NCBI GenBank assembly: GCA_011109175.1
Contig: RDEW01000135.1
Span: 1-47,124 of the forward strand
Length of the DNA: 47,124 nucleotides
Source: Dicyema japonicum
Taxonomy: Eukaryota > Dicyemida > Rhombozoa > Dicyemidae
Direction of reading: 5' to 3'
The position numbers and the translations under genes are program-made. This document shows positions 32,441 to 43,598 of this stretch, in pieces; positions within the stretch are counted from its first letter, which is position 1, and every line of letters begins with the position of its first letter. Below the pieces are notes generated by a model. The model saw nothing but the letters and a program-made list of their open reading frames with translations, was not told the DNA's origin and ran no database searches.

Positions 32441-33179
32441 GTTAACTTTTCTTGCTCCGCTGACAGTAAGCTAAACGAACACTTACCTATAAGCCAATGT
32501 TATCAAAAATGCAGGAAAATAGACCTAAATTCACTGAAGTTCTCGATTATTATTCTAGAACAGTAGTATCTTACAAAATACTTCATAATCCGAATATCTT
32601 GCTCTTAAACGGCTTCTCGGTTATAAAGTAACATTACGAGTTCTACTCTAGTACGGACATTTTTAACCTGTAAAACTGGACTTGTGATGAGAATATCGAT
32701 TATCAACCACAACAATCAAAAAATACAAAATCCAGAATCATTAAACTAATCAATTCGAATTAATAGTGATAGAGTTTAGACGAAATAATAATGGTTTCGA
32801 CTGCCACTTTTTCAACTATTGTTTTTCTAATATTCCCAACCATTAGACAGGCAGAAAATTATATACTAAAGGACGTATAAGCTACCATCTGTACAATTAC
32901 TGTATATTCAAATGAAAACCTATACAAAGTATTTCCAATTCTCCTTGATAGCCCTTTCTGAACGTATATCACTTGCCCTATTGTTTTGTTCTCCTTTGAT
33001 GTCTTTCATTTCATCAAAAAGACTCTGATGAGATATTTCCATAACCTGTATCTGTTTTGTGTTTCTCCAATGTTTTTTAGCTTCTGTCAATTAGTTTTCT
33101 GACATTTCTTGTAGAACACCACATGTTAGGGCGACACAGTTTATGCATTTTTATAAATTACATCGAAACGATTTTTAAA
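32441..33179. other. AT-rich spacer with a LINE leader relic
   Basis: Segment 32955-33025 matches 27320-27390 (ATATCACTT.CC, TTTGTTCTC, TCTTTCATTTCATC), the leader in front of the family 1 5' fragment. It may be an isolated 5' UTR or a shared small repeat. Otherwise nothing recognised. Confidence 0.5.
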
Positions 33180-36115
33180 TTAGCGTGGCGTCATGCGGTT
33201 CACCTGTTGTTGAGGTGGCGCTCAGTGCAAGTTCTGCATGGAAGAGAACCGTTCGACTTTCCCTACCTTTCTGCGATCTTCAGAAGGGTGGCCTACCAAC
33301 TCCCCCGTATTCTCTTTACTACTTCTGTCTGGTGATGCAGAACCTAATCCGGGACCCAACTACACACTGACTAATATACGATTAAATGTAAATGGAATCC
33401 GCAATAAAGTGTTGGAATTACGATCCCTCTTATCCCATTTGAAAGTGGATATTGCCCTCATTCAAGAATCGAAGCTTTCTATAAAATCCCCAACACCTTG
33501 TTTTCCTGGATATTTTGTACTTCGCAGGAACCGAACAAGAAGTCTCGGAGGAGGATTATTGACTATCGTTAAGGATGGACTTAAATTTACGGATGTCATC
33601 CCTTCTGTATCTTCTCTCTGCGAAGGGTATTTTATTCTGGAACAGATTTCTATTGAAGTTCCCTTTTCTTCGACGAGATGTTTTACACTGTGTAATGTCT
33701 ATATCCCGCTTCAGGGTCATGTACTACTTCCTACATCCCCAACCTATTGAGATTATGTGGACTAAAGGATCTGCTACTATGCAAAGACCTAAATGCCAAA
33801 CATTCACTCTGGCTCCGGACACAATCAGCCGACAATCGCGGCGAGTACATCCTTTCCTTACTTAACGATCTGCCTATCCTCAATGACCAGGACGCTCACA
33901 TAAGGACCAGTCTCGCAGAAGGGACAGTCCAACATCCCCGGACCTGTCCCTCTGCTCTCCTTCTATGGCTGGATGTACTTCATGGAATGTTCGTTATGGT
34001 TTCTCAATGACCATAACCCCATTGTGTTAAGACTTAGAAGGCCTATTTGTTCACCGTGTTGTTCTACAAAGTTCAAAAATCACTTGAAAGCTGACTGACA
34101 AGGTTTCAGGTCGTAAGTGGACAATAGTCTCCTTGACCTTACTATGGCTAATTGTACAGTAGAGAAGACGGCCAAGATTCTGTCTGCTATCATTTTGAAA
34201 GCTGATAAACTATTTATACCAGTTTCCTCTTACAAGAAGTTCAATCCAAGATTATCATCGCAAATTGTGTCACTCATCAAGAATCGAGAAGCGCTGAAGA
34301 AAAAAAGAACACATACCAATAACTCCTTCTACTCCATACGTTCACTGAATACCAAATTATCTGAGCTTATCCGAACTAACAACAGACTCAAATGGAGCCG
34401 CCTAGTTGGACGACTATGTCACAAAAACTCCTGTGCCACATTTTGGAAAACGCTAAGAAGGATCAATAGTCTTATCAATAAGGAGGACCGCGGAACTGAG
34501 GCCGTCACCCGCAACGCTTCGGAACCCGCACGTAAACTCGCAAACAGGATTATGAAGACTACGTATCGATCAGCCATAAAGATTTTTCTCGTTCTACACT
34601 TGTTGAACAGCGCCGGCCGCAACAAGAAACGTAATTCACCTTCTTCACCCCCAATGATGTTGATAAGGCTATTAAATTGCTACGTCCCACTCTTGCTTGT
34701 GGTCGCGACGGTATTTGCACTATTCACCTAAAACACCTTAAACCACAGGCACGGGCCATACTATCAAGACTGTACAACGACTCTATCAACTACCATATAC
34801 TACCTAATTTATGGAAAAACTCCCTGATTACGCCAATTCTAAAGCCTGGATAACCAAAAGACGTTCCCTCTTCTCACCACCACATCTCAATAACTTGTAT
34901 TATATCAAAAATACTGTTAAAGCTTGTGTTAATGCGCATCTATCCTGTTCTACATCTACCAGAGTTTCAACATGGTTTCAGGGCAGACCGTTCTATAACG
35001 ACTCATTTGGGTTCTATCTCCCAGTTTTTTACAGAAGGTTTCAACATGAGAACACACTTACGAACGGCCTTAGTATCTATCGATATACAGAAGGCCTTTG
35101 ATTCTGTTTCGAGGAAACTCCTAACGCGAAAGATTTTTAATTCCAACTTACATCCAAACATCAAGCTATGGCTGGAAAATTTATTAACTGGGCGAAGCGG
35201 AAGGGTCAGGATTGACAAAACCACCTCAAAATCAAGACTACTCCCCAATGGGGTCTCGCAAGGCTCCCCTTTGTCTCCTCTTTTCTTTAACTTATTTCTA
35301 AACGATTTACCTACTACCAATGATCAGGACACCATGTTATTATCTTATGCAGACGACTTGATTATCGCTGCAAGGGACAAATCTCCCTCCAGGACTGTGG
35401 CGGTGGTTCAGTCACACCTCAACCATATGTTTGAATGGCTGTCTGTGTATGCATCCAAGTCTCAGTTCACGCTATCTACTACGGACAGAAGATTTAAAGG
35501 TGCATTTGAGATATTCCTCGGAAACATTTCCATCCTTTATACACGAATCCAGAAGATCCTTGGAGTAACTTTCGACTCTTTGATGACGTTTGCCAGTCAC
35601 ACGGAGGAGGTGTTAACCAAGGGTCTTCGAAAATGGAACGTCCTAAAAAGCAATCGTAAAGAAGAGGCCCTTCCTTCCTACTATTTGTATCAGCAAAGTA
35701 TATCTCCAAGTTATTGCGCCGACGATTGAATATGCCTGTTCTGCCTGGAGATTTGCCATTCATTCTACGAGGGTGGAGCGTGTGAATTTTCTCAGACGTA
35801 AGATCATGAGGCACATACAATCAGACTCCACATCCGTCCCCAGTCTGCTTTCAGAGGAGGCGACGTTGAAGAATGGCCAGGGTTTCCTACGTTTCTGCAA
35901 GGAACTGGGAAACCCACTCAAGGAGAAAGTGGCCCATGCAGAAGAATTTCGGTCGGTTATAAAAATGTGCACGCCGATTGAATTCTTTTGCAGAAGGAAG
36001 AGAATGCGGTTGGGTCATCAGAAGACCAAATGAAGAGTTCGAATGTTGTTGGAGGCTGGGATCACCAAATTCGTTAGTTTTGACCTATCTTTCTTGGTGG
36101 TCTTGGGTTAAATAA
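33180..36115 (+). mobile_element. Family 2 LINE, best-preserved ORF2 (APE and RT) with 2A-like start
   Basis: ORF2 starts at 33238 (MEENRSTFPTFL...). A 2A-like motif at residues 33-40 is followed by the endonuclease: IRLNVNGIRNKVLELRSLLS, DIALIQESKLS, LGGGLLTIVKDG and CNVYIPLQ. The frame shifts near 33740. The linker at 34117-34560 (FIPVSSYKKFNPRLSSQIVS) leads to the RT at 34926-35729: FQHGFRADRSITTHL, ALVSIDIQKAFDSVSRKLL, VSQGSPLSPLFFNLFL and LSYADDLIIAAR, with the catalytic YADD intact. The C-terminus includes KILGVTFDSLMTFASHTEEV and ends LLEAGIT near 36065, followed by AAATAAATAAAAA. Several frameshifts make it inactive. Motif order fits the jockey/CR1/L2 group. Confidence 0.92.
33316..33357 (+). 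other. 2A-like ribosome-skipping motif at the LINE ORF2 N-terminus
   Basis: Residues 27-40 of the frame read LLLLSGDAEPNPGP. The 2A consensus is D(V/I)ExNPGP after a leucine-rich helix; here the V/I position is Ala, which may weaken skipping. The location 33 residues from the start matches the N-terminal 2A or signal-like sequences known from CR1/L2-type elements of sea urchins and other animals. Confidence 0.8.
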
Positions 36116-36203
36116 ATAAAAACGATTTTTAACTTCCTTCTTACATGAAGTATTAACATCACGTTTTCTGACTACTCACAAGAGATAGTGTTCCGTCAAA
36201 TCT

Positions 36204-36747
36204 CTATTTCAACAAAGATGTAGATTCTGCTTTTGAGTTGATGACTTCATCAAACAAGTAGCTTTTTTGTTTTTCTCGCAAAGTAATCAATGCTCTTACT
36301 GGTCTGTACGATGGTCTTAATATAATGAAGTAAATCATAACCTTAGAACCAACAGGGCTTGTTCTTAAGAATAATTTCCAATGGCTTTATTATGAAGTCT
36401 CCGACTTTGTGATTCCGCAAAAAAGGCTTCTCCTCCAGCGACTGAACCTCAAACCGTAATATTCGAGGACCTTTATAGTTACAAATTTTCTTGATCAATT
36501 CTAAACATCAATGAACATTCTTTGATATTAAGCTCCACATATTACACTTTAGTGATGTCTTTCTTTGGTGCTATGAAATACTCTGACTCCACATTTGTTT
36601 AAATTCTATCTTTAATGTGAAATTTAAAACATTGACCTTTATGGTTGTCAATCATCACTTCCTTAGTAGCGGAGATTAACTTAAACTTTAACTTACATTT
36701 ATAACTTCTCTGAAAGAAAAGATATTAATGATATCTGGAAGGACCAT
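36204..36747 (-). pseudogene. Broken multi-exon host gene, unknown
   Basis: Coding-like minus-strand pieces in order: MVLPDIINIFSFRE (ATG at 36745-36747), then after a 26-nt GT...AG intron LISATKEVMIDNHKGQCFKF, SEYFIAPKKDITK, YVELNIKECSLMFRIDQEN, PRILRFEVQSLEEKPFLRNH, KVGDFIIKPLEIILKNKPCW and finally YRPVRALITLREKQKSYLFD ending at a TAG (36204-36206). Two in-frame stops and at least one shift separate the pieces. It lies downstream of lectin-like copy 2 on the same strand. I do not recognise the family; the charged, beta-rich look is not specific. Confidence 0.5.
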
Positions 36748-36959
36748 TGTGTCAAAAGCTGATTATTAATCTGGTTATTAACAAAACTCATCCAACATCA
36801 CTTTGGACTTGCGGATTGAAAATATTATAGGATGATTTTAGAAATGAACTTGAGTTCCTCAAAATTTGTACAATTTAATTCAAGATTTCCTCAAATTATT
36901 ACTATTTATTCAAAAATTAAATTGGAGAAAACAAAATTCGTTTGCAAATCATTAATATA

Positions 36960-37977
36960 TTAATTTGTTGGAGATACAATCATAGACCTGATATAGGGAC
37001 GAGACGTTGTAATATTGGAATAGTTTTGAGTAACTTGTGTTCGTCCTGGAAACATATCTAATATCGTTTGGTCATCTATACTCAAATAACATAACAACTT
37101 GTCTCACATATTACATCTTTCATAGCAAATTTTATATGCACATCCATATTTTGCAAGTCACCTGAGCAATACTCCATGATTGTAGTTCCACTTGAATCAT
37201 AGCGTCTGTCCTTGACAAATGAGTCAGCCTTCAATATATCTTAATTATTATTATAGAGTTACTGAAGATAAATTCATATTCTGAATTATGATTAATTTCA
37301 ACTACATTGGCAAAATGCTGTCCACATAAACTATTCAAGTCCACTAATTTATAATATTTGTTAATGACGATGTATCCTCTCCCATTATTAAGATAATAAG
37401 CAATATGGTTTTGCTGAGCAAAAATCCGTATATTTGCCCTTTGAGGATAAAGGGAAATTCGCTGTGTCCTCAAATTATTATTATGAATATCGAGATCTAA
37501 AATAATATATATTGATACGAATTTCGCAAACATTTACAAGTTCTTCCTCTTCGTTTTGAAATATCATTTTTGCTTGACACACTTTTACAGCCAAATAAGA
37601 AGTAATGTCGTAGTTATAAAGTCCACTCAAATTAAAATAAGGCTAAAATTTATGATTCATGAAAACCATGTTTCTACCATTACTCAGCACAAATCTGCCT
37701 CTATCGAACTTTCCATTAATCCAAAAGTCCTCATCCACATTGTCTATAAAGTCAAAAGAATCACTAACTAATCAAAAATGCAAATTCATCATAATCATTA
37801 ATGATAACTTGATAATAACCGACACCACAACTAAAAGATGATAAATATCCAATTTTTTTATGATCGGTAATCTTATATCCATGACCTCTATAATTAAAAT
37901 GTATATCACATCCTTAGATTCATAAAACTAAATCTACTTATTAAACAGAATGGTAGCAAAATAAACAAATTTTTCAT
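36960..37977 (-). CDS. Secreted tandem C-type-lectin-like protein, copy 2, six exons
   Basis: Exons (minus): 37977-37910, 37887-37769, 37743-37667, 37642-37263, 37239-37099 and 37075-36960; introns 22, 25, 24, 23 and 23 nt at the same positions and phases as copy 1. About 299 residues. A signal-peptide-like start MKNLFILLPFCLISRFSF; domain 1 with GYYQVIINDYDEFAFL, DEDFWINGKFDRGRFVLSNG and ending ELVNVCEI; domain 2 with GRGYIVINKYYKLVDLNSLC, ANVVEINHNSEYEFIF, SFVKDRRYDSSG and ending FAMKDVICET; a Thr/Ser-rich tail. A one-base insertion in the AAAA run at 37499-37502 breaks exon 4. The intron positions conserved between copies are strong evidence that these are genuine introns. Probably extracellular; a role at the host interface is speculation. 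Confidence 0.72.
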
Positions 37978-38029
37978 TTAATTTATTTAATAAATAAAAC
38001 AAATAAATTAAACAAAATATTCATTTCTC

Positions 38030-38450
38030 AATCACAAGTAATTTTATGTCTACATATATTTACAATAATTTAAATATTGAAGAAACGTTTAATTAAATCG
38101 TAACCTTCAGATAACTGATTTTATCCATTTTTGCTGAAAAAAAAACAGACTTTTAATAATTATATCAGCTTCAAGGAATTTCAAGAATTTGTATTTTCAT
38201 TCAAAAATTGGACATCTAACAGTTAGTCAGATAATAATACATATATTTTAAGTAACAGCTATTTCTATTAATAATCATTTTTTGAAAATTTTTAAACTCT
38301 TAAAATCTAATATTATAACTTTCAGGGTACCATAATACCATTTTCGAGTTAAACCTGTTGCTTTATTTCAAAGGTTTATTTATCACCCCTTCCGTCGAGA
38401 ACTAGCATAGTTTCAATTTCTTATAATTCCGCTTAAGTAGAACGCACACT
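38030..38450. promoter_or_regulatory. Upstream region of lectin-like copy 2
   Basis: Carries the CAAGGAATTTCAAGAATTT word (near 38173) shared with the region upstream of copy 1. Otherwise AT-rich with no gene seen. Confidence 0.45.
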
Positions 38451-39020
38451 TTATTTATGATGAAAAGAACTGATAACGAGTCTCAGAAGTGCCAATAAAA
38501 TACTGAGCGTTTCCGGTTTGAATTTCACTGCTGTCTATTTCAGTTGAAGGTTTCACGCTTTAAGATCCTTCTTGAACCGTAAAGTGGTCTCGTCTTCAGT
38601 GATTGTCACGTGGAACCGGATTGTGGTCAAGCAAAAGGAAATAGAATAAATTCAGAATAAAAATTTAAAATGACCTATTTTAATATTAATGATAAATTAA
38701 TAACAATTTTAACTTAATGAAAAGTCAAAGGGTTCTATTATAGCTTTAGGCACTGACTGCCTAATGAGTTACCAACATGTTTTTGAAATGCCTTCGTGTC
38801 ATTCTATGCTCCACCTTTCGCAATTCTGCAAGTTACCCAATCATCCTTATAAACTTTGACTTTCACCTAACCAGGATTCCTATTCTCTGGGACTTGGCAT
38901 TTAAACATGTACGGTGATGAATATCTTTGGACATTTCTAGTTATCTGGTTTCTTTTAAGATTGAATATCATCTCACTCCTGTGTTGAGAACAAGTTCCTG
39001 GGTCAATTTGTGCAGGAACA
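38450..39020 (-). repeat. Two duplicated blocks shared with 17.6-19.4 kb
   Basis: 38510-38640 matches 18990-19370 and 38650-39020 matches 17620-18160. Minus-strand coding-like words: PSTEIDSSEIQTGNAQYFIG and TSETRYQFFSS near 38450-38560, PYMFKCQVPENRN near 38900. Block order is reversed relative to the other site. A CACGTG lies near 38607. Probably remnants of a neighbouring host gene that was duplicated with the lectin-like gene. Confidence 0.6.
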
Positions 39021-39596
39021 TGAAACCCTCAGTTTTGAGAGGTGATAAGTATCAGTGAATAGTAGAATCGGCATAGACCTCATCAATAATTTCCCAATCT
39101 CGACAGTTTTATTCGATACTGGCTAATGATATAAAATATAATATTCAGGATTTTCAGTAGTCTAATGAGGGGTTTAAAGATTTAGAGAATCAGATAATCA
39201 GACTTTTGAAACAAACTTTGTACAAAGAATTATCTTGGGCACTAAAATACTTTTCTCCGTAGGATGCAACTTTCTCCTAATAAACTGTTCCTATGTGGAC
39301 AAGAATGGGGGCCAAGGAAAACCATATCAGGATTATCGACTATATTGTCCCGAAGGACAGATTCACAAAATAGCTTTATCTATGAAAAATATTGACATGT
39401 TAATATATCTCTTGTGCACCCACCTCAGATCCCTCCAATTAACATTTCTGTTTAGATCTTTTCTCCGGATTGTCGAAATTACTTTTTTGTCATTGATAAC
39501 AATTTGATCAAATGTTAGAGACTTTTTTCCTAAATAGTTACAACTTTGGGCCATTTCCACATCTAAATATTTCACATGGGCAACCTGTTTTTTTAC
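39021..39596. other. No supported gene
   Basis: AT-rich; a 90-codon open frame at 39235-39507 and an overlapping 70-codon frame on the other strand have no recognisable content. A word CATGGGCAACCTGTTTTTTT near 39576 resembles the CCTGTTTTTCACGTG part of the 47-bp satellite. Confidence 0.4.
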
Positions 39597-41957
39597 GTTA
39601 GTTAGTTAGTTAAGTAACCCCAGCCTCACTAACTTGTAGGAAGCCAGCAGCTATTAAGTAGTACGCAGCAGATGTTGGTCGCTCCCATAGATCGGTCAGT
39701 TCCGGCATTGTGGAGAAATGTTGTGCCAATTCATGACATTGAAATAGGTGATTTGTTGTCAGCACGTGGAGGTTGCAAAAGGAGCATAGTACATCATAAG
39801 CTGATAGATATGGGTGGTGCTCACATCGTAGACGAGCCAGGTTTACTCGCACGTCCCTTGAAAGAGAGGATTCTGATTGGTCTATTGGAGGAGGGGGTCG
39901 CTGTAATATTTTATTGTCTCCGAGTCTTCGGATGCTTCTCGTAGAAACAAAATCGTGTATCTGTTTTAGACGACCTCTGTCATGATAACATCCGAGACAG
40001 GTCACTGGTTGTCATAATAATTTTCCTTTTGTTTTGCGGCTTGCATAGGGATGTTCTAGACTGTAGGCTTGGGAGAGGAACTGTAGGGCTCTCATTTCCA
40101 GATGGTCTCCAATTGGTAGATCTTTGACTCCCAATGTAGATGATCGACAGGAGTTGATCTGAGACATCCAGTAATTATCCTGAGCGCGATGTTTTGTACT
40201 TTTTGTAGTTTGTCAATAGAAGTAAGAGAGGCAGAGGTTGACCAGCAAGGGCTTGCATAGTTAATAGTTGTTCGAATGAATTGTTTATGATGGTTAGGGC
40301 TTCTTTGCTTTGGCCAAAGGAATGACCTGACACAGCTTTAAGTATGTTGATCTTGTGAGAAACCTTTGTACATTGTTCCTCCACATGTTTAGAGAAAGGT
40401 AGTAGTTGGTCATAAATAACTCCAAGTATTTTGGGATGTTTCGTAACGGTGAGTGGTTGTCCATGAATTGTTAAAATTGGTTGGAAATTTAGTTGGCGGC
40501 GGTTGGACGTGAATACAGTGACGGTGGATTTCGATGGAGAGGGGATAGGTGGTTTGCTCCAAGCCACTCTTCAAAAGTGTTCAAGTGGATCTGAACATCC
40601 TTCGTTGCTTCGTTGACGTTATGTTTTTAGAGGCAACAATCATGCCATCCGCATACAATAGGAGAAGTGTTTTGGAATTGATTGGAATATCGCTTAGGTG
40701 TAAGTTGAATAAGGTGGGTGATAAAACAGAGCCTTGGGGAACTCCATTTGGAAAGAGTCTGTAATGAAATAGACATGACATAATTTCAGCTCGACCAATT
40801 CTTCCAGAGAGGAAATTTGTTAACCAATTCTGTAAACGTGGAGGAATTCCAGATACAAGAATTTTGTTACTTAGCACGCGCCTTGATGTTAGGTCGTTAG
40901 GTCGATCGATGGGAGGATAGTCCGTTTGGGAAAATTACAATTGTTAAAACCATCAGCGATATATTGGGTAGAGTATGTGTTAATGTTGAGTATTGTGGAC
41001 AAAAGTCATGTTGAAAATCAGGGAAGGTACTTCGATATTAGTTTCAGTACAACACGTTCAACAATTTTCGATACTACAGATAGTAGTGAAATTGGTCTGA
41101 AAGATCCCGGATCCGAAGGATCTTTCTTGGGCTTTAGGATTGGGATTATTTTGGATTTTTTCCATAGTGCAGGAATTCTGCAGGTGTTGACGGACACAGA
41201 AATTATGTCTGTTATTGCTTGGAGTCCTTGCGTTCCCAGGTGCTTTAAATACAGATTTCATCAAGTTCTTTGGCAGGAGAGTTTTTGGCGTTTTTTATGA
41301 GTTTTTCGACATCCGACGTAATGATTTAATCGGTTTTCCTTGAGGAGTTTGAACGTTTTTCATTTTGCATGGACGAAAGCATTTTTTCATAACTATGTGA
41401 CTCGCTTTTGCGTAGTGGTCCATTATGACATTTGCCTGATGAGTGAAATCACGTGGTGTTTTATTCTTGTCAATACTGGTGGCGTGGGTTGTCTCCATTC
41501 TATTTTGTTTAGACTGAATTTTACGTAAAGTGACCCAAAAATCCTTTAGTATTGTTCGGTGGTTAATTTTTGTGATGAAATTGTTCCAACGGTCCAATTT
41601 CCTCGTGTTGATTAATTCTGTAATTTCGCTATTAAGGTTGGATAGTTCGGCCGTATAAATTCTTGATTTTTTGAGTTGACGTCTTGTATGAATCTTTTCG
41701 ATAATTTCCTTAGTGAAATTGGGATTATAGAATGTATTGAGTCATCTTGGAATGTTCTGTTCGATGTCCCCAGCTAGGATGAGGAGTAGCCAATCCGATT
41801 TTTGGGAGCGAAAGCTACGCGCCCGCTCAATAGCCGCCATCATCCAGTTCGACTTCCCATAGGTAGTTGAAAAGGTTGACAGGGGAATAGTAGTGGTTCT
41901 TTTAGTTGCCAGTTTGATACAGGCATCCAATTTTCTCCACGTGAAGGTGAACCACAT
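39597..41957 (-). mobile_element. Family 2 LINE, minus-strand copy with degraded 2A and mutated RT
   Basis: From the 5' end (41957): a frame ending SDWLLLILAGDIEQN that then reads IPR (2A-like, degraded). After a deletion of most of the endonuclease come the linker (NFTKEIIEKIHTRRQLKKSR, LDRWNNFITKINHRTILKDF), RT motifs LQNWLTNFLSGRIGRAE, VPQGSVLSPTLFNLHLSD and LLYADGMIVAS (40581-40877) and LTIHGQPLTVTKHPKILGVI (40175-40567). The C-terminal knuckle has CSFC and TTNHLFQC (39610-40005), ending QVSEAGVT with an (AACT)n tail at about 39600. The catalytic YADD is YADG, so the RT is dead, and frames are broken several times. Confidence 0.88.
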
Positions 41958-41999
41958 CGAAAAGTTTTTTTACGTGTTTCTCTGGTAACCAGAGATATA

Positions 42000-42275
42000 C
42001 TACATTATTATTATTATTAAAAATCAAAAATCACCGACAAATTAAATTACTAAATAGCCGTCAGGTGATTCCGGCCACCTCGAGTAGCCATCTCATTCTT
42101 GCTCGGAGTTCTTCCCGGGTTCCAAGGCATTTTCGGATTGGCGGGGGTTTCTAACTTTATTGGAGGGTAGTAAGGGTCCGGTTTTCCTCACTAATTCCTC
42201 AAAAGATGTAGGGTTTAGAGGTGTCCAAGAAAACATTTGCAAAACCTTAAAAAAAACATAAACATAATATGACTT
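42000..42275 (-). mobile_element. Solo 3' end of a family 2 LINE
   Basis: The minus strand reads CLGTREELRARMRWLLEVAG with IT and TGA, the same C-terminal ending as the 33.2-kb copy (LLEAGIT), followed by a (TAA)n tail at about 42003-42018. It directly abuts the 5' end of the previous minus-strand copy, giving two insertions in the same orientation. Confidence 0.75.
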
Positions 42276-42349
42276 TTTTGTAACTATTATAAGAACAACA
42301 TTTAACTAATTCATTAATTCTAAATAATAATACAAACTGTATTTATTAA

Positions 42350-43285
42350 ATGGCTAACCTGATTTCTTTTAATTTTAACAGCATGGATTTAGTGATTATG
42401 TCTCAATTTAGGGGTATGTCATTGATCTTGTTGAATATGAAAAAAATTAAACATATCTTATGTGGAATTGATCCTGAAGATATAAGTACTCAAATGAGAC
42501 TGAGAGTACGAGAATGGGCCTCATTCGATAGAAACGATAAGTTTAATTCTGTTTATTTTAGACTTTTCTTGAAAGGAAAGACAGAAAAGTTGAAATCTGG
42601 TTGGAGTGGGACTAACTACACTAGATGGTTAGAGGTGCCGAAGGTGGGAGTCGTTAAGCTCCTGTGTGGCATAGGTACTCTGGCTACCTATGCCAAAGGA
42701 AGAGTTATCAAACGCGGAGAATGCCAGTTGTTACTAGGATTCAGGAATGAGGACGACGCTTCAGCTTTCGAAGCTAAGGTCAATACTAAGGTACTTTTTG
42801 GGCTCGGGGCACATAACATGGGTCATTCCTAATGCTTCGGATTCAATAGTGCTAGTCTTCGGAGTCCCCCTGGACTTCGTAGATGTTAATGTAGTCGAAC
42901 ACATCAAGAAGGATTTCATAAGCGGGGGAAAAAGACTCCGGACCATGAAGGTTTGGCTTCGCTCTGGAGCAGAGGCAGAGTTGATCTGAATTGCGGGGGT
43001 CCAAATTCGAGGAAGGCCTGCTAATCAAAAGTCAGGTCTCTTAAGTGCGTGAACTGTGGCGAGGAAGGACACAGGGCGAGCCATTCAAGATGCCCCATGT
43101 ATCAAAAAGCTACGGAGAAGGTACTACAGGGGAGAAGGCAAGCGCCCTCCTCTGGAATGACTAGTGATGTAAGGGCTATCCATTGTATGGTAGAAGATAT
43201 CCAAACGCGCTTAGGGATACTGCGTTGTGCTACAGAAAGGAAAATGCGCCGAAAGTATTTTTCAACTTTATGTATAGGTTGAATT
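42350..43285 (+). pseudogene. Gag-like ORF1 of a non-LTR element with zinc knuckle
   Basis: A 160-codon frame from 42350 (WASFDRNDKFNSVYFRLFLK, GVVKLLCGIGTLATYAKGRV) shifts near 42780 to an 80-codon frame (WVIPNASDSIVLVFGVPLDF) and then to a third with CVNCGEEGHRASHSRC (43047-43094), a CX2CX4HX6C knuckle. Order and spacing are those of LINE ORF1 nucleic-acid-binding proteins. Three frame breaks make it dead. Which ORF2 family it served is not shown; no RT follows within the next kilobase. Confidence 0.7.
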
Positions 43286-43384
43286 TTCTGATGGAAGATC
43301 GGTCTTAATGTAAAGACTTAAAAAATAATTGTTTTTTTATTTTAAATAAATTCTTCGTTAAATATAGCAATTGATATCTTGTTA

Positions 43385-43435
43385 ATGAAAACACGTAAAA
43401 AACATGTTGCCCATAGGCATCAAGCCACCCATGTG
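43385..43435 (-). repeat. Satellite-like monomer
   Basis: The minus strand reads CTATGGGCAACATGTTTTTT then ACGTGTTTTCAT, close to the junction CTATGGGAAGCCTGTTTTTC plus ACGTGTTTCAT of the 47-bp satellite, and is preceded by TGTCACATG as is the first satellite unit (26406). Suggests the array arose from a dispersed sequence. Confidence 0.5.
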
Positions 43436-43598
43436 ACAAAATATATTTATTGATGAATATGAACTTATATAACTACAGCATTGATGTGATGAAACAACAT
43501 ATATTATTTATTAGAATTTCTAGGTATTTTTTCTATATTTATAAATTTTTAGATATTTTCCTGATATTTCTGAATTTGATAAGTAGCATCGTTTTCTC

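Noticed and set aside
42350-43285. Retroviral or LTR-retrotransposon gag
   Set aside because: The single knuckle and surrounding elements fit LINE ORF1 as well or better; no LTRs, protease or integrase are visible.
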